This document shows positions 8,714 through 18,229 of a DNA stretch of 64,000 nucleotides, piece after piece. Where the stretch lies: positions 915,923 to 979,922 of the forward strand of contig NZ_KB893653.1 in the NCBI RefSeq assembly GCF_000374145.1, read 5' to 3'. The translations under genes were made by a program, and so were the position numbers. The notes below the pieces were generated by a model. The model was not told the DNA's origin. It saw only the letters and a list, made by a program, of their open reading frames with translations, and searched no databases. Source of the stretch: Neomegalonema perideroedes DSM 15528. GTDB lineage: Bacteria > Pseudomonadota > Alphaproteobacteria > Rhodobacterales > Rhodobacteraceae. Within the stretch, counting starts at the first letter, position 1. Every line of letters begins with the position of its first letter.

Positions 8714-11047
8714 TCAGCGACGCGCCAGCAGCGCGGCCAATTCGGGTTCTGGATAGGCGTCGCGGGCGAGGGCGGCGTCGATGACCTCCCGCGCCTCGCC
8801 GAGATTCACGCTGCGGATGGCCCGCTTGATCGGCGCGATGGAGGCGGGGCGCATGGATAAGGTCTCCACGCCCAGCGCCGCAAGCGCCACGGCGGCGACC
8901 GGCTTGGCGGCGGCCTCGCCGCAAAAGGACAAAGGCAGGTCGAAAGCGGAGCATCTGCCGCAGATCTCGCGGATGAAGCGCAGGAAGCTCGGTTTGAGCG
9001 CGCCGTAGCGCCAGGCCACGCGGTCGTTGCCCCGGTCGGCGGCGAAGAAGAACTGCGCCAGATCATTGCCGCCGATGGAGAGGAAATCCGCCTCGCGGAG
9101 GAAATCGTCATGGGCGTAGGCGAGGGAAGGCGTCTCCAGCATGGCGCCGACCTCCAGCTTCGAGGGACGAGGCGTCCCGCTTTCGGCCAGCCGTTCGATC
9201 TCGCGCATCAGAAGGGCCTTGGCGCGCTGAAACTCCTCGCGCTCGGCGACCATGGGGAACATCACCGTGAGCGGCCCGCCCTCGGCGGCGCGCACCAGAG
9301 ACTGAAGCTGCATCTTCAGCAGGGCGGGGCGGTCCAGCCCCACCCGCAGCGCCCGCCAGCCCAGCGCCGGATTCTCCTCGCGGCGGGTCTGGAGGTTCAG
9401 ATAGGGCAGGACCTTGTCCGAGCCCACGTCCAGCGTGCGGAAGACGACGCGCTTGCCCGCCGAGGATTTCAGAATGGCGCGGTAAAAGGCCTCCTGATCG
9501 GAGCGGCGGGGCAGACGGGCGCGGATGAAGAATTGCAGCTCGGTGCGCAGAAGCCCGACGCCCTCGGCGCCGGAATCGCGCAGGCTCGGCAGATCCGCGA
9601 GGATGCCCGCGTTCATGAAGAGCCGGATCCGCCGCCCGTCGAGGCTGACGGCGGGCAGCCGCCGCCAAGGCGCGAAGGCGGCGCGCTCCTGCTCCTTGAG
9701 GGCGATCTTGTCGCGGAAGGCGGCGAGCACGTCGGGATGCGGCCGCAGATGGACTTGTCCCTGATCGCCGCTGATGATGATCGGATCGCCCTGTTCGACG
9801 CTCTCCAGAGCGCCCCGCGCCTGCACGACCATCGGAATCCCGAGGGATTTCGCCACGATGGCCGCATGGGCGCCGGAAGAACCCTCCTCCAGCACCACGC
9901 CTTTCAGCCGCTCGCGGCCGTAATCGAGCAATTCCCCCGGCCCGAGCGCCCGGGCGATGAGGATGGCGTTCTCCGGCAGATCCTCGGGGTCGATCTCGCG
10001 CACGCCCAGCAGCTTGCGGATGAGGCGCTCCGCCAGATCGTCGAGATCGTCGAAGCGCGCCCGGATATAGGGATCCGAGACCCGCGCCAGCTTGGCCCGG
10101 GTGTCGGCGCGGGCCTGATCCACGGCGGCCTCGGCGGTGAGGCCGGAGGAGACGCCCTGCTCGATGCGGCGCATCCAGCTTTTATCCTGCGCGAAAAGCC
10201 GGAAGGCCTCCAGCACGTCGCGGGGGGCGTCGTGGGATTGGGCGGCCTCGCTCTCCAGCAGGCGGTCGAGATCGCCGCGCAGCGACTCCATGGCCTCGCG
10301 CAGACGGGATTGCTCGGCTTCGGCGTCCTGAGCCACCGGATTGGGCAGGCTGTAAGGCGGCTCGCGCAGAGCGGCGACCCCGATGGCCACGCCCTCGGCG
10401 GCGGCGGTTCCATGCAGATGGGCCGGCGCCCTCTGGCCGCCGCGCGGCAGAAGCCCCGCCGGTCCGGCGGTTTCGGCCAGAACGGCGGCGAAGGTCTCCA
10501 GAGCGGCGATCTCATCCTCGGTGTAGCGCCGCGCCACGCGGTTCTGCACCACCAGAACGCCCCTGAGGCGCGTGCCGCTTTTGACCGGCACGCCGAGAAA
10601 GGAGCTGAATTCCTCCTCGCGGGTTTCGGGCAGATAGCGGAAGGCGGGATGCTCGCGGGCTTCGGGGGCGTTGACGATCACCCGGTCGCGGGCGATCAGC
10701 CCCACCAGCCCCTCGCCGACGCGCAATTGCGCCCGACGCACCGAATCGGCGTTCAGCCCCTGCGAGGCGTAAAGCTCCAGAATCTCCGAGCCGCGCAGGG
10801 CGTAGAAAGAACAGACCTCGGCCACGAAATGCCCGGCGATCCGCGCGACGAAGGCGTCCAGACGCTCCTGCGCCGGAGCGCCGGAGGTCAGAGCCTCGCG
10901 CAACTGGCGCAGAAACAGGAAGGCCGCCCCCTCGCGGCGGAGGGACTCGCCGCCCGCCGCCCCGCTCCCGGCCGTATCCGCCGCCTCGCCCGCCGTCTTG
11001 GGGGAGCCGCGGCTCTCCGGTTCGCGGGCTGGGTCCGGGCCCGTCAT
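8714..11047 (-). CDS. ptsP: Phosphoenolpyruvate-protein phosphotransferase of the nitrogen PTS (GAF-EI)
   Basis: This is enzyme I-Ntr of 777 residues, which autophosphorylates from PEP and passes phosphate to NPr in a regulatory PTS. The first 40 residues are low-complexity. A GAF domain follows at about 45-195 (EVCSFYALRGSEILELYAS...GLVGLIARDR). The EI part then carries the swivelling phosphohistidine domain (GSSGAHAAIVAK, His near residue 394). The PEP-binding barrel has FRTLDVGSDKVLPYL, LGWRALRVGLDRP, MFPMV, GGNDLAQFFFAADR and the active-site Cys in LSFCGEAAAKP. AAAGGACAG precedes the ATG. Adjacency to lysC is a recurring alphaproteobacterial arrangement. Confidence 0.95.
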   Translation of the reverse strand: MTGPDPAREPESRGSPKTAGEAADTAGSGAAGGESLRREGAAFLFLRQLREALTSGAPAQERLDAFVARIAGHFVAEVCSFYALRGSEILELYASQGLNADSVRRAQLRVGEGLVGLIARDRVIVNAPEAREHPAFRYLPETREEEFSSFLGVPVKSGTRLRGVLVVQNRVARRYTEDEIAALETFAAVLAETAGPAGLLPRGGQRAPAHLHGTAAAEGVAIGVAALREPPYSLPNPVAQDAEAEQSRLREAMESLRGDLDRLLESEAAQSHDAPRDVLEAFRLFAQDKSWMRRIEQGVSSGLTAEAAVDQARADTRAKLARVSDPYIRARFDDLDDLAERLIRKLLGVREIDPEDLPENAILIARALGPGELLDYGRERLKGVVLEEGSSGAHAAIVAKSLGIPMVVQARGALESVEQGDPIIISGDQGQVHLRPHPDVLAAFRDKIALKEQERAAFAPWRRLPAVSLDGRRIRLFMNAGILADLPSLRDSGAEGVGLLRTELQFFIRARLPRRSDQEAFYRAILKSSAGKRVVFRTLDVGSDKVLPYLNLQTRREENPALGWRALRVGLDRPALLKMQLQSLVRAAEGGPLTVMFPMVAEREEFQRAKALLMREIERLAESGTPRPSKLEVGAMLETPSLAYAHDDFLREADFLSIGGNDLAQFFFAADRGNDRVAWRYGALKPSFLRFIREICGRCSAFDLPLSFCGEAAAKPVAAVALAALGVETLSMRPASIAPIKRAIRSVNLGEAREVIDAALARDAYPEPELAALLARR

Positions 11048-11071
11048 GCGCCTGTCCTTTCGTGAGCGCCC

Positions 11072-12301
11072 TCAGGCGGATTCGAGGTTGAAGGCCTTGT
11101 GGAGCGTCCGCACGGCCAGCTCCAGATATTTGCGGTCGATCAGCACGGAGATCTTGATCTCCGAGGTGGTGACCACCTGAATGTTGACGCCCTCTTTCGC
11201 CAGAGCGGCGAACATGGTCTTGGCGACTCCGGCGTGGCTGCGCATGCCCACGCCCACGATGGAGACCTTGGCCACCTCGCGGTCGGTGAGGATCTCCTGA
11301 TAATCGATCAGGGGGCGGGCCTTCTGCAAGGCGGCCAGAGCGCGGTCCACCTCGACGAGGCCGACGGTGAAGGTCATGTCCGTGCGGCCCTGGGCCGAAA
11401 CGTCCTGAACGATCATGTCGACGTTGACGCCCGCGTCGGCGATGGCGGCGAAGATCGCGGCGGCGACCCCCGGCTTGTCAGGGATGCCGTGCAGCGTGAG
11501 CTTGGCTTCGTCGCGCGAGAAGGCGACGCCGGTGACCGGTTTATTCTCCATGACTTCCTCCTCGGCGCAGACGAGCGTGCCCGGAGTGGCCGCGTCGGCG
11601 GGTTCGAAGGTCGAGCGCACATGCAGCCGGACCTTGTTGCGCATGGCCAGTTCGACCGAGCGCGTTTGAAGCACTTTGGCGCCGAGCGAAGCCATCTCCA
11701 GCATCTCCTCGAAGGAGATGCGTTCGATCTTGCGGGCGGCGGGCTCGATGCGGGGATCGGTGGTGTAGACGCCGTCCACGTCGGTGTAGATGTCGCAGCG
11801 CTCGGCGCCGATGGCCGCGGCCACGGCCACGGCGCTGGTGTCGGAGCCGCCGCGCCCGAGGGTCGAGATGCGGTTGTCGGGGCCGATTCCCTGAAAGCCC
11901 GAAACCACGGCGTGCAGGCCCTCGTCGAATTTCTTGAGGAGATTCGCCGAGTCGATGGATTCGATGCGCGCCACGCCATGGGCGCCGGTGGTGCGGATGG
12001 GGATCTGCCAGCCCTGCCAGCTGCGGGCGGGCACGCCCAGCTCCTGAAGGGTCAGAGCCATGAGGCCGGAGGTGACCTGCTCGCCCGCCGCGACCACGGC
12101 GTCATATTCGCGGGCGTCGTAGAGCGGCGAGATCCCGCGCACGTAATCGACCAGCTTATTCGTCTCGCCCGCCATGGCCGAGACCACCACCGCCACCTGA
12201 TGTCCGGCGTCCACTTCGCGTTTCACATGGAGCGCGGCCTGACGGATGCGGTCGGGGGTGGCGACGGAGGTGCCGCCGAACTTCAGCACGAGCCGGGACA
12301 T
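11072..12301 (-). CDS. lysC: Aspartate kinase
   Basis: Aspartate kinase phosphorylates aspartate, the first step toward lysine, threonine and methionine. The 409 residues start with the kinase motif LVLKFGGTSVATPDRIR. The conserved loop GRGGSDTSAVAVAAAIGAERCDIYTDVDGVYTTDPR follows at about 145-185. The C-terminal third holds two ACT domains (ITGVAFSRDEAKLTLHG-like and VSIVGVGMRSHAGVAKTMFAALAKEGVNIQVV), the usual site of allosteric feedback. This is the ordinary monofunctional form. Probably cotranscribed with ptsP (24-base gap). Confidence 0.97.
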   Translation of the reverse strand: MSRLVLKFGGTSVATPDRIRQAALHVKREVDAGHQVAVVVSAMAGETNKLVDYVRGISPLYDAREYDAVVAAGEQVTSGLMALTLQELGVPARSWQGWQIPIRTTGAHGVARIESIDSANLLKKFDEGLHAVVSGFQGIGPDNRISTLGRGGSDTSAVAVAAAIGAERCDIYTDVDGVYTTDPRIEPAARKIERISFEEMLEMASLGAKVLQTRSVELAMRNKVRLHVRSTFEPADAATPGTLVCAEEEVMENKPVTGVAFSRDEAKLTLHGIPDKPGVAAAIFAAIADAGVNVDMIVQDVSAQGRTDMTFTVGLVEVDRALAALQKARPLIDYQEILTDREVAKVSIVGVGMRSHAGVAKTMFAALAKEGVNIQVVTTSEIKISVLIDRKYLELAVRTLHKAFNLESA

Positions 12302-12478
12302 AAGGGCCTCTCGATCTTCAGACGATCTTTTGCACGGATTTCAGTGAGCGGGCCGCCTTGCGGCGGCGGCGCTCTTGTAGACTCGGGCGCGAGGCGGCGC
12401 AAGCGGCCCCTCGCCTTTCGGGGAGGGCGTTTCGTCTCGGTTCTCGACGGGAGAGGGCGGGGGGATTATCCTTGCGCC

Positions 12479-13336
12479 ATGACCCAAGCCCGCCCCCTCT
12501 CCCGCGAAGCTCTGAAGGCCGCCCTCGCATGGATGGTTGAGCTGGGCGCGGACGAGATTCTGGCCGAGGCGCCGCAGGACCGCTACGCCGAGGCTCTGCG
12601 GGCTCCGCCGCGCCTGAAGACCGGCGCTCCTCCTCCGGCGGCGCAGCCTCCGGCCCGCCCCATGGCGAGGCCCGCCCCGGCGCCCGCTCCGGCCGCGCCC
12701 GTTCAGCCGGATCCTCAGGCGGTCGCGGCGGCCTCCTTGGCCGCGGCGGCCCGCGCGGCCCCGGATCTCGACGCGCTCAAGGCTTTGCTCGAAGATTTTC
12801 AGCATCCCCTGCGCGCCAACGCCCGCCGCTCGGTCTTCGAGGACGGCCTGCGCGGCGCGCGGCTGATGGTGGTCGGCGAGGCCCCCGGCGCCGATGAAGA
12901 CCGCCTCGGCAAGCCTTTCGTCGGGCGCTCAGGGCAATTGCTGGACAAGATGCTGGCCGCCATCGGGCTGGACCGGAGCAAAAGCGACCCCAAGGAGGCC
13001 TTTTATCTCGGCAACATCCTGCCTTTCCGGCCTCCGGGGAACCGCACGCCGAGTCTGGCGGAAGTCGAGGTCTTTCGTCCGGCGCTTGAGCGTCAGATCG
13101 CGCTGGCCAAGCCGGAGATCCTGCTTTTAGCGGGGGGCACCCCGACCAAGGCTTTGCTCCGCACCGAGACGGGAATCATGCGTCTGCGCGGGACATGGAG
13201 CCTCGTGCGGGTCGAGGGCCGCGAGATTCCGGCTTTGCCTTTGTTCCATCCGGCCTTTCTGCTGCGGGCTCCGGCGATGAAGGCTTTGGCTTGGCGCGAC
13301 CTCCTCAGCCTGAGGCGGCGTCTGGACGGAGGCTGA
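12479..13336 (+). CDS. Family-4-type uracil-DNA glycosylase without cysteines
   Basis: This 285-residue protein is a uracil-DNA glycosylase of the family 4 fold, which removes uracil from DNA. Seen are motif 1 [29 protein letters not shown], the strand [17 protein letters not shown], and the C-terminal HPAFLLRAP block with the catalytic-loop His. A 60-residue Ala/Pro-rich linker separates an N-terminal helix ([12 protein letters not shown]). The classical family coordinates a 4Fe-4S cluster with four Cys; here no cysteine exists anywhere in the protein. The positions usually holding Cys read QHPLR, LPFRPP and EVFRPA. It stands alone between lysC (divergent) and glpK. Confidence 0.88.
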   Translation: MTQARPLSREALKAALAWMVELGADEILAEAPQDRYAEALRAPPRLKTGAPPPAAQPPARPMARPAPAPAPAAPVQPDPQAVAAASLAAAARAAPDLDALKALLEDFQHPLRANARRSVFEDGLRGARLMVVGEAPGADEDRLGKPFVGRSGQLLDKMLAAIGLDRSKSDPKEAFYLGNILPFRPPGNRTPSLAEVEVFRPALERQIALAKPEILLLAGGTPTKALLRTETGIMRLRGTWSLVRVEGREIPALPLFHPAFLLRAPAMKALAWRDLLSLRRRLDGG

Positions 13337-13428
13337 GCCGCGTTCCTCGGCCTCCGCCCCGAAAGCCTCTTGGCGGAGGGGCGGCCTCGGCTATGCTTTC
13401 CCCAAGCATAAACTCAGGGGAGGAAGCC

Positions 13429-14919
13429 ATGGCCGTTCTGGCGGTGGATCAGGGCACCACGTCGAGCCGCGCGATTCTCTTCGACGAGAAGCTGCGTCCC
13501 GTCAAAACGGGCCAATATGAATTCGCGCAGCATTTCCCGCGCTCCGGCTGGGTGGAGCATGACGCCGAAGAAATCTGGACCACCACGCTTCAGGCGATCC
13601 GCGACGCTCTGAAGGATTCTCCCGCTCCCGCCGCCCTCGGCGTGACCAATCAGCGCGAGACGGTCGTGATCTGGGAGCGCGCCACGGGAAAGCCCATCCA
13701 TCGGGCGCTCGTCTGGCAGGATCGCCGCGTGGCCGAGCGTTGCGCCGCTCTGCGGGCCGAAGGCGCCGAAGACATGATCTCCGCCCGGACGGGGCTTGTG
13801 CTCGATCCCTATTTCTCGGCGCTCAAGGCGGCTTGGATTCTCGATCACGTCGAGGGCGCCCGCACGCGGGCCGAAAAGGGCGAATTGCTCTTCGGCACGG
13901 TGGATAGCTGGATCATCTGGAAGCTGACCGGCGGGCGGGCCCACGCCACCGACGCGACCAACGCCTCAAGAACCATGCTTTACGACATCCGCCGCAATCT
14001 CTGGGACGAAGATCTCTGTAGCCTGCTCGGGGTTCCCATAGGGATGCTGCCCGAGGTCAAGGATTGCGCCGATGATTACGGCTCTGCGGATCCGGCCTTG
14101 TTCGGCTCGGCGATTCCGATCCTCGGCGCGGCGGGAGACCAGCAGGCCGCCGCCATAGGCCAAGCCTGTTTTCAACCGGGGATGATGAAATCCACCTATG
14201 GCACCGGCTGCTTCGCGCTGCTGAACACCGGCGAGACTCCCGTAATCTCGCGCAATCGGCTGCTGACCGCCATCGCCTCGCGCCTGGAGGGCCGCACGAC
14301 TTATGCGCTGGAGGGCTCGATCTTCGTGGCGGGCGCCGTGGCGCAATGGCTGCGCGACGGGCTGAAGATCATCCGCTCCGCCTCCGAGACCCAGAGCCTC
14401 GCCGAAGCCGCCGATCCGGAGCAACGCCTTTACCTCGTGCCCGCCTTCACGGGGCTCGGGGCGCCTTGGTGGGACGCCGAAGCGCGCGGCGCGGTCTTCG
14501 GCCTGACCCGCAATTCCGGCCCGGCCGAGTTCGCCCGCGCGGCTTTGGAATCGGTGGGCTATCAGACGCGCGACCTCTGGGAGGCCATGCGCGCCGATTG
14601 GCCCGAAGCCCCCGAATCTGAGACCAAGTCCGTCCTGCGGGTGGACGGCGGCATGGCGGCCAACGACTGGGCGATGCAGTTTCTCTCCGATATTCTCGAC
14701 GCCCCCGTCGACCGCCCCCATGTGCTGGAGACCACGGCGCTCGGGGCGGCTTGGCTGGCGGGCCATAAGGCGGGAGTCGCGCCGGATCAGGAGTCCTTCG
14801 CGCGGGAATGGGCTCTGGAGCGCCGCTTCGAGCCGCGCATGGAGGCCCCGACCCGAGACCGCGCATACGCCGGATGGCGCGACGCCGTCCGGCGCACCCT
14901 CACGAAGCCTGAGCGTTAA
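13429..14919 (+). CDS. glpK: Glycerol kinase
   Basis: This FGGY-family kinase makes glycerol-3-phosphate from glycerol and ATP. The 496-residue length is that of GlpK. Seen are the N-terminal phosphate motif [16 protein letters not shown], the glycerol-binding blocks [11 protein letters not shown] and [19 protein letters not shown], the FGGY signature [14 protein letters not shown], and the ATP-site [19 protein letters not shown] and [20 protein letters not shown] precedes the ATG. Its stop overlaps the stop of the converging MFS gene. No glycerol facilitator or GlpD is present nearby. Confidence 0.97.
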   Translation: MAVLAVDQGTTSSRAILFDEKLRPVKTGQYEFAQHFPRSGWVEHDAEEIWTTTLQAIRDALKDSPAPAALGVTNQRETVVIWERATGKPIHRALVWQDRRVAERCAALRAEGAEDMISARTGLVLDPYFSALKAAWILDHVEGARTRAEKGELLFGTVDSWIIWKLTGGRAHATDATNASRTMLYDIRRNLWDEDLCSLLGVPIGMLPEVKDCADDYGSADPALFGSAIPILGAAGDQQAAAIGQACFQPGMMKSTYGTGCFALLNTGETPVISRNRLLTAIASRLEGRTTYALEGSIFVAGAVAQWLRDGLKIIRSASETQSLAEAADPEQRLYLVPAFTGLGAPWWDAEARGAVFGLTRNSGPAEFARAALESVGYQTRDLWEAMRADWPEAPESETKSVLRVDGGMAANDWAMQFLSDILDAPVDRPHVLETTALGAAWLAGHKAGVAPDQESFAREWALERRFEPRMEAPTRDRAYAGWRDAVRRTLTKPER

Positions 14920-16067
14920 GCGCCTGCGCGGCCTTCGCGCGCCCAAAGCAGCCCCGCGACGGCCAATCCCGCGAAGCCTAGCCCCATGCTCGTCAGATAG
15001 CTTTCGGCTCCGAAGCGCGGATAAAGCCAGGCGGCGGCGAAGCTCGCGGCGCCCATGCAGGCGGCGATGAAGAAAGCCGCGTAAAAGCCTTGCAGCGTCC
15101 CGGCCATCCGCACCGGGGCGTGTCCGGCGATGAAGCGCATCACCGCGATATGGACCGCGCCGAAGCTGAAGCCGTGCAGCATCTGCAAAGGCGCGAGCAC
15201 GGCGAAGGGCGGATTCGACGCCGTGAGCCCCCAGCGCAAAGCCGCCGCCGCGCCCGCCAGAGCCAGAAGCGCCGTCGGGGAGCTGCGCGGCGAAAAGCGG
15301 TCGATCAGCAGGAAGAACAGGATCTCTCCGGCCACGCCCAAGGCCCAGAGCGTTCCAATCACGCCCTCGCTATAGCCGATGGAGCGCCAATGGATCGAGC
15401 CATAGGCGTAATAAAGCGCGTGGCTGGACTGCACCAGCGCCGCGCCTAAGGCGAAGAGCGGGAAGGGCGGGCGCCTCAGCAGCGCGAAGGCCTCTTTGAG
15501 GAAGCCCTTGGGCTTCTCCGGAGCGGGGGGCGGCTTGGGAAAAGCCGTGATCGCCGCCGCCGAAGCCAGCCCTAACAGCGTGAGGCTCCAGACATAGAGC
15601 GCCCAAGGCCCCCAAGCCTCCATCATGAAGCCGCACAGCAGATTGGCGAGGAGGAAGGCCGCCGAGCCGACGCTCCGCGCCGCGCCGTAGGGGAAGCCCT
15701 CGCGCCGGGCCGCCGCATGAGCCAGAGACTCGCAGAGCGGATAAATCCCCGCCAGCATGCCCGCCGCGATCACGTAAGCCGTCATGAGGGCGCCGCCGCT
15801 CAAAAGCCCCTGCGCGAAAATCGCGAGGGCCAGACAGAAGATCGCGAAGCTCAGCGTGCGGCGCGGCGCGTCGAAGCGGTCGGCGAGCATGGGCGTCCCC
15901 AGAGCGAAGACCGGGCGCGCGAAGAAGCTCACCGCGATCAGCGCGCCGACGGCGGCTTCGCTCAGCCCCCGCGACTGAAGCCAGAGCGGCCAAAAGGCCG
16001 TCTGGGCCGAAACGCCCATGAAGAGGACGGCGTAAAAACCCGACACGCGATGAAAAGGCGTCAGCAT
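14916..16067 (-). CDS. MFS transporter (MFS_1-like / HcaT-type)
   Basis: This integral membrane transporter of 383 residues has about 12 hydrophobic segments. It opens with [36 protein letters not shown], typical of the MFS_1-like group that includes the phenylpropionate permease HcaT. The loop [22 protein letters not shown] is the MFS motif-A analogue. Substrate cannot be told from sequence. It converges on glpK with a shared TTAA at the two stops, so the transcripts must overlap. The start was chosen at the ATG giving [13 protein letters not shown]; the frame is open further upstream but compositionally unlike a protein. Confidence 0.85.
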   Translation of the reverse strand: MLTPFHRVSGFYAVLFMGVSAQTAFWPLWLQSRGLSEAAVGALIAVSFFARPVFALGTPMLADRFDAPRRTLSFAIFCLALAIFAQGLLSGGALMTAYVIAAGMLAGIYPLCESLAHAAARREGFPYGAARSVGSAAFLLANLLCGFMMEAWGPWALYVWSLTLLGLASAAAITAFPKPPPAPEKPKGFLKEAFALLRRPPFPLFALGAALVQSSHALYYAYGSIHWRSIGYSEGVIGTLWALGVAGEILFFLLIDRFSPRSSPTALLALAGAAAALRWGLTASNPPFAVLAPLQMLHGFSFGAVHIAVMRFIAGHAPVRMAGTLQGFYAAFFIAACMGAASFAAAWLYPRFGAESYLTSMGLGFAGLAVAGLLWAREGRAGA

Positions 16068-16235
16068 GGTTCGGCCTCGGAGGCCCGGAGACCGGGGCGG
16101 AAGCGGGGGAGGAGCGCGCGCGGCCTCCGCCGCGCGCCTTCGAGCTATAGGACCGAAGCGCATAAGGCGGCAATCTCGCCTCCGGAGAGGAGCGCGCCCT
16201 TGATCCGCGGCGCGGCTTCGGGCGAGGATCGGGCC

Positions 16236-16472
16236 ATGGAGCTCGCGGATTTGGGAAAATTGATTCCGGTTCTGGCCGCCCTGGCGATCCTCGCCGGGGG
16301 AATCCGGCGCTGGATCGCGCAGACGCGCCTCCCGCCGGAGGCGCGTCCGGCGCGCGGGCCCTTTCCCTGGGGCGCCTTCCTGCGGGCGACGCTCCGCCAT
16401 ATCCTGCTCGGCGTGGGGCTGGCTCTGGCGGCGCTTCTCCTCTTCGCGCTCCTGGGCGCAGAGGGAGGCTGA
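16236..16472 (+). CDS. Small membrane protein, unknown
   Basis: This 78-residue protein has two hydrophobic helices (LGKLIPVLAALAILAGGI and HILLGVGLALAALLLFALLG) joined by a basic, Pro-rich loop (RRWIAQTRLPPEARPARGP). The pattern suggests a two-pass membrane protein with the loop in the cytoplasm. GCGAGGA lies about 10 bases before the ATG. It diverges from the MFS gene and lies 128 bases before tatA. No family was recognised. Confidence 0.55.
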   Translation: MELADLGKLIPVLAALAILAGGIRRWIAQTRLPPEARPARGPFPWGAFLRATLRHILLGVGLALAALLLFALLGAEGG

Positions 16473-16600
16473 CGCCGACTCGCGGAGAGATGCGCAATCG
16501 CCTCTTTGCCTGACGAGGCGAAACCCCTAAATAAGGACATCAAGGGAGTTTCTGGGGGAGTTCTGGGAGCCTCCGGGCCGAACCTCCAAAGGAGCAAGAT

Positions 16601-16861
16601 ATGAACGCCGTCCTTCTGGCCAATTTCAGCGTCTGGCAGCTGCTGATCGTGGCCATTCTCGTGGTCGTGCTTTTCGGGCGCGGCAAGATCTCGGATGTCA
16701 TGTCGGAGTTCGGCAAGGGCATCAAAGGCTTCAAAAAGGGCCTGAACGAAGGCGAGGAGAGCGCCGACGTCGCCGCCCGCAAGATCGACCCCGTCGACGC
16801 GTCGGCCTCCGGCGCGAACGCCACCATCATCGAGGGCGAGCGTTCCAAGGATCGCGCCTGA
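16601..16861 (+). CDS. tatA: Sec-independent protein translocase subunit TatA
   Basis: TatA forms the pore-like assembly of the twin-arginine translocon. The 86 residues begin with a short N-out membrane helix (VWQLLIVAILVVVLFGRG) and then the amphipathic helix KISDVMSEFGKGIKGFKKGL; the FGRGK hinge is diagnostic. The tail is acidic and variable. AAAGGAG precedes the ATG. A possible promoter is TTGCCT (16506) with TAAATA (16528) after 16 bases. It is the first gene of the tatABC chain. Confidence 0.96.
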   Translation: MNAVLLANFSVWQLLIVAILVVVLFGRGKISDVMSEFGKGIKGFKKGLNEGEESADVAARKIDPVDASASGANATIIEGERSKDRA

Positions 16862-16923
16862 CGCCGAAGGCGCGGCCGCCCTCGCGCGGCCTCCGCGCGG
16901 TCGCGGCCTGAGAGGAGCCCGGG

Positions 16924-17403
16924 ATGTTCGAAATCGGCTGGAGCGAGATGCTTCTCTGCGCCATCGTCGCCTTGGTGGTGGTGGGGCCGAAGGATCTGCC
17001 GCATATGATGCGCGCCTTCGGGCGATGGGTGGCGCAATTGCGGGCTCTGGCCGCGCAGTTCCAGCGCTCCATGGAGGAGGCCGCCCGCGAGATGGACAGC
17101 GAGGATCTGCGCGACGCTCAAAAGAGCTTTCGCGATCTGAAGTCCATCCGCAATCCCTTCGAGGCGGCCATGCGCGGCGTGACCGACGCGATGAACGCGC
17201 CGGCGAAAAAGCCGCCGGCCGCCGGCTCCGCCGCCGAGGGGGCGGCTGCTGCGGGCGTCCCGCCGCCCGCGACGCCTTCGCTTCCCGCTCAGGCCGCTCC
17301 TGCGCCGCTTCCGAGCGGCGAGGGCGACGCCGCGCCTCCGCCTGCGGCCGCCGCGCCTCTCCCGACTTCTCCGGCCTCCGCCGTTTCCGACTCCTCCCGC
17401 TGA
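16924..17403 (+). CDS. tatB: Sec-independent protein translocase subunit TatB
   Basis: TatB partners TatC in recognising twin-arginine signal peptides. The 159 residues start MFEIGWSEMLLCAIVALVVVGPKDLPHMMRAFGRW, with the Glu at residue 8 and the GPKDLP hinge typical of TatB. An amphipathic helix follows. The last 60 residues are Ala/Pro-rich and poorly conserved, as in other alphaproteobacteria. TatC follows after 13 bases. Confidence 0.95.
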   Translation: MFEIGWSEMLLCAIVALVVVGPKDLPHMMRAFGRWVAQLRALAAQFQRSMEEAAREMDSEDLRDAQKSFRDLKSIRNPFEAAMRGVTDAMNAPAKKPPAAGSAAEGAAAAGVPPPATPSLPAQAAPAPLPSGEGDAAPPPAAAAPLPTSPASAVSDSSR

Positions 17404-17416
17404 GGCCCGATCTCCA

Positions 17417-18229
17417 ATGAGAGACGAAGACGACATCGAAGCTTCGCGCGCGCCGTTGATCGAGCATCTGGCCGAATTGCGCAAAAGGCTGATCTGGGCG
17501 CTGCTGGCGCTGATCGCCGGCTCCATCCTCTGCTACATCTTCAACCGCGAGCTCTATAATCTTCTCGCGCAGCCTTTGCTGAACGTGAATCCCAAGGCCG
17601 AGATGATCGCCACCTCGCCGCAGGAGGCCTTCTTCGCCAAACTGAACCTCTCGATCTGGGGCGGCTTCTTCCTCTCCTTTCCGGTGATGGCGGCGCAGAT
17701 CTGGGGCTTCGTGGCGCCGGGGCTTTATCGCGAGGAGAAAGGCGCCTTCGGGCCTTTCCTCATCGCGACGCCCTTCCTCTTCGCGCTGGGCGCGCTGCTG
17801 GCTTATTTCGTGGTCGTGCCCATGGCGCTGGACTTCCTGATCGGCTTCGCCGAGCAGGAGGGGGAGGACGGCTGGATTCCCATCCGCAACGTCAACCGGG
17901 TGAGCGAATATCTCGGCTTCATCAAGGCGATGCTCTTCGCCTTCGGCATCTGCTTCCAGCTGCCGGTGATCCTGCTGCTGCTGGGGCGGATCGGGGTGAT
18001 TTCGGCGGATCAGCTGGCGAGCGGACGCCGCTACGCCGTGGTCGGCATCTTCTTCATGGCCATGATGCTGACGCCGCCCGATCCGATGAGCCAGACCATC
18101 CTCGCGATTCCGGTTTATCTGCTGTACGAATTGTCGATCCGTCTGCTGCGGATCTTCGAGCGCAGGCGCGCCGAGGAGGAGGCCCGCGAGGCCGCCGAGG
18201 CCGCCGAAGAAGAAAAGACCCCATCATGA
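17417..18229 (+). CDS. tatC: Sec-independent protein translocase subunit TatC
   Basis: TatC is the six-helix receptor for twin-arginine substrates. The 270 residues contain the N-terminal signature LIEHLAELRKRLIWALLALI, then TSPQEAFFAKLNLSIWGGFFLSFPVM and the periplasmic-loop Pro-rich part, and FGICFQLPVILLLLGRIGVIS. The C-terminal tail is charged (RRRAEEEAREAAEAAEEEK). Its stop overlaps the next ATG by four bases, so the DUF815 ATPase is translationally coupled to it. Confidence 0.97.
   Translation: MRDEDDIEASRAPLIEHLAELRKRLIWALLALIAGSILCYIFNRELYNLLAQPLLNVNPKAEMIATSPQEAFFAKLNLSIWGGFFLSFPVMAAQIWGFVAPGLYREEKGAFGPFLIATPFLFALGALLAYFVVVPMALDFLIGFAEQEGEDGWIPIRNVNRVSEYLGFIKAMLFAFGICFQLPVILLLLGRIGVISADQLASGRRYAVVGIFFMAMMLTPPDPMSQTILAIPVYLLYELSIRLLRIFERRRAEEEAREAAEAAEEEKTPS

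Noticed and set aside
9110-11065. 650-codon open frame opposite ptsP
   Set aside because: Mirror of the ptsP codon bias; the His/Gly/Arg-rich translation is typical of an antisense frame.
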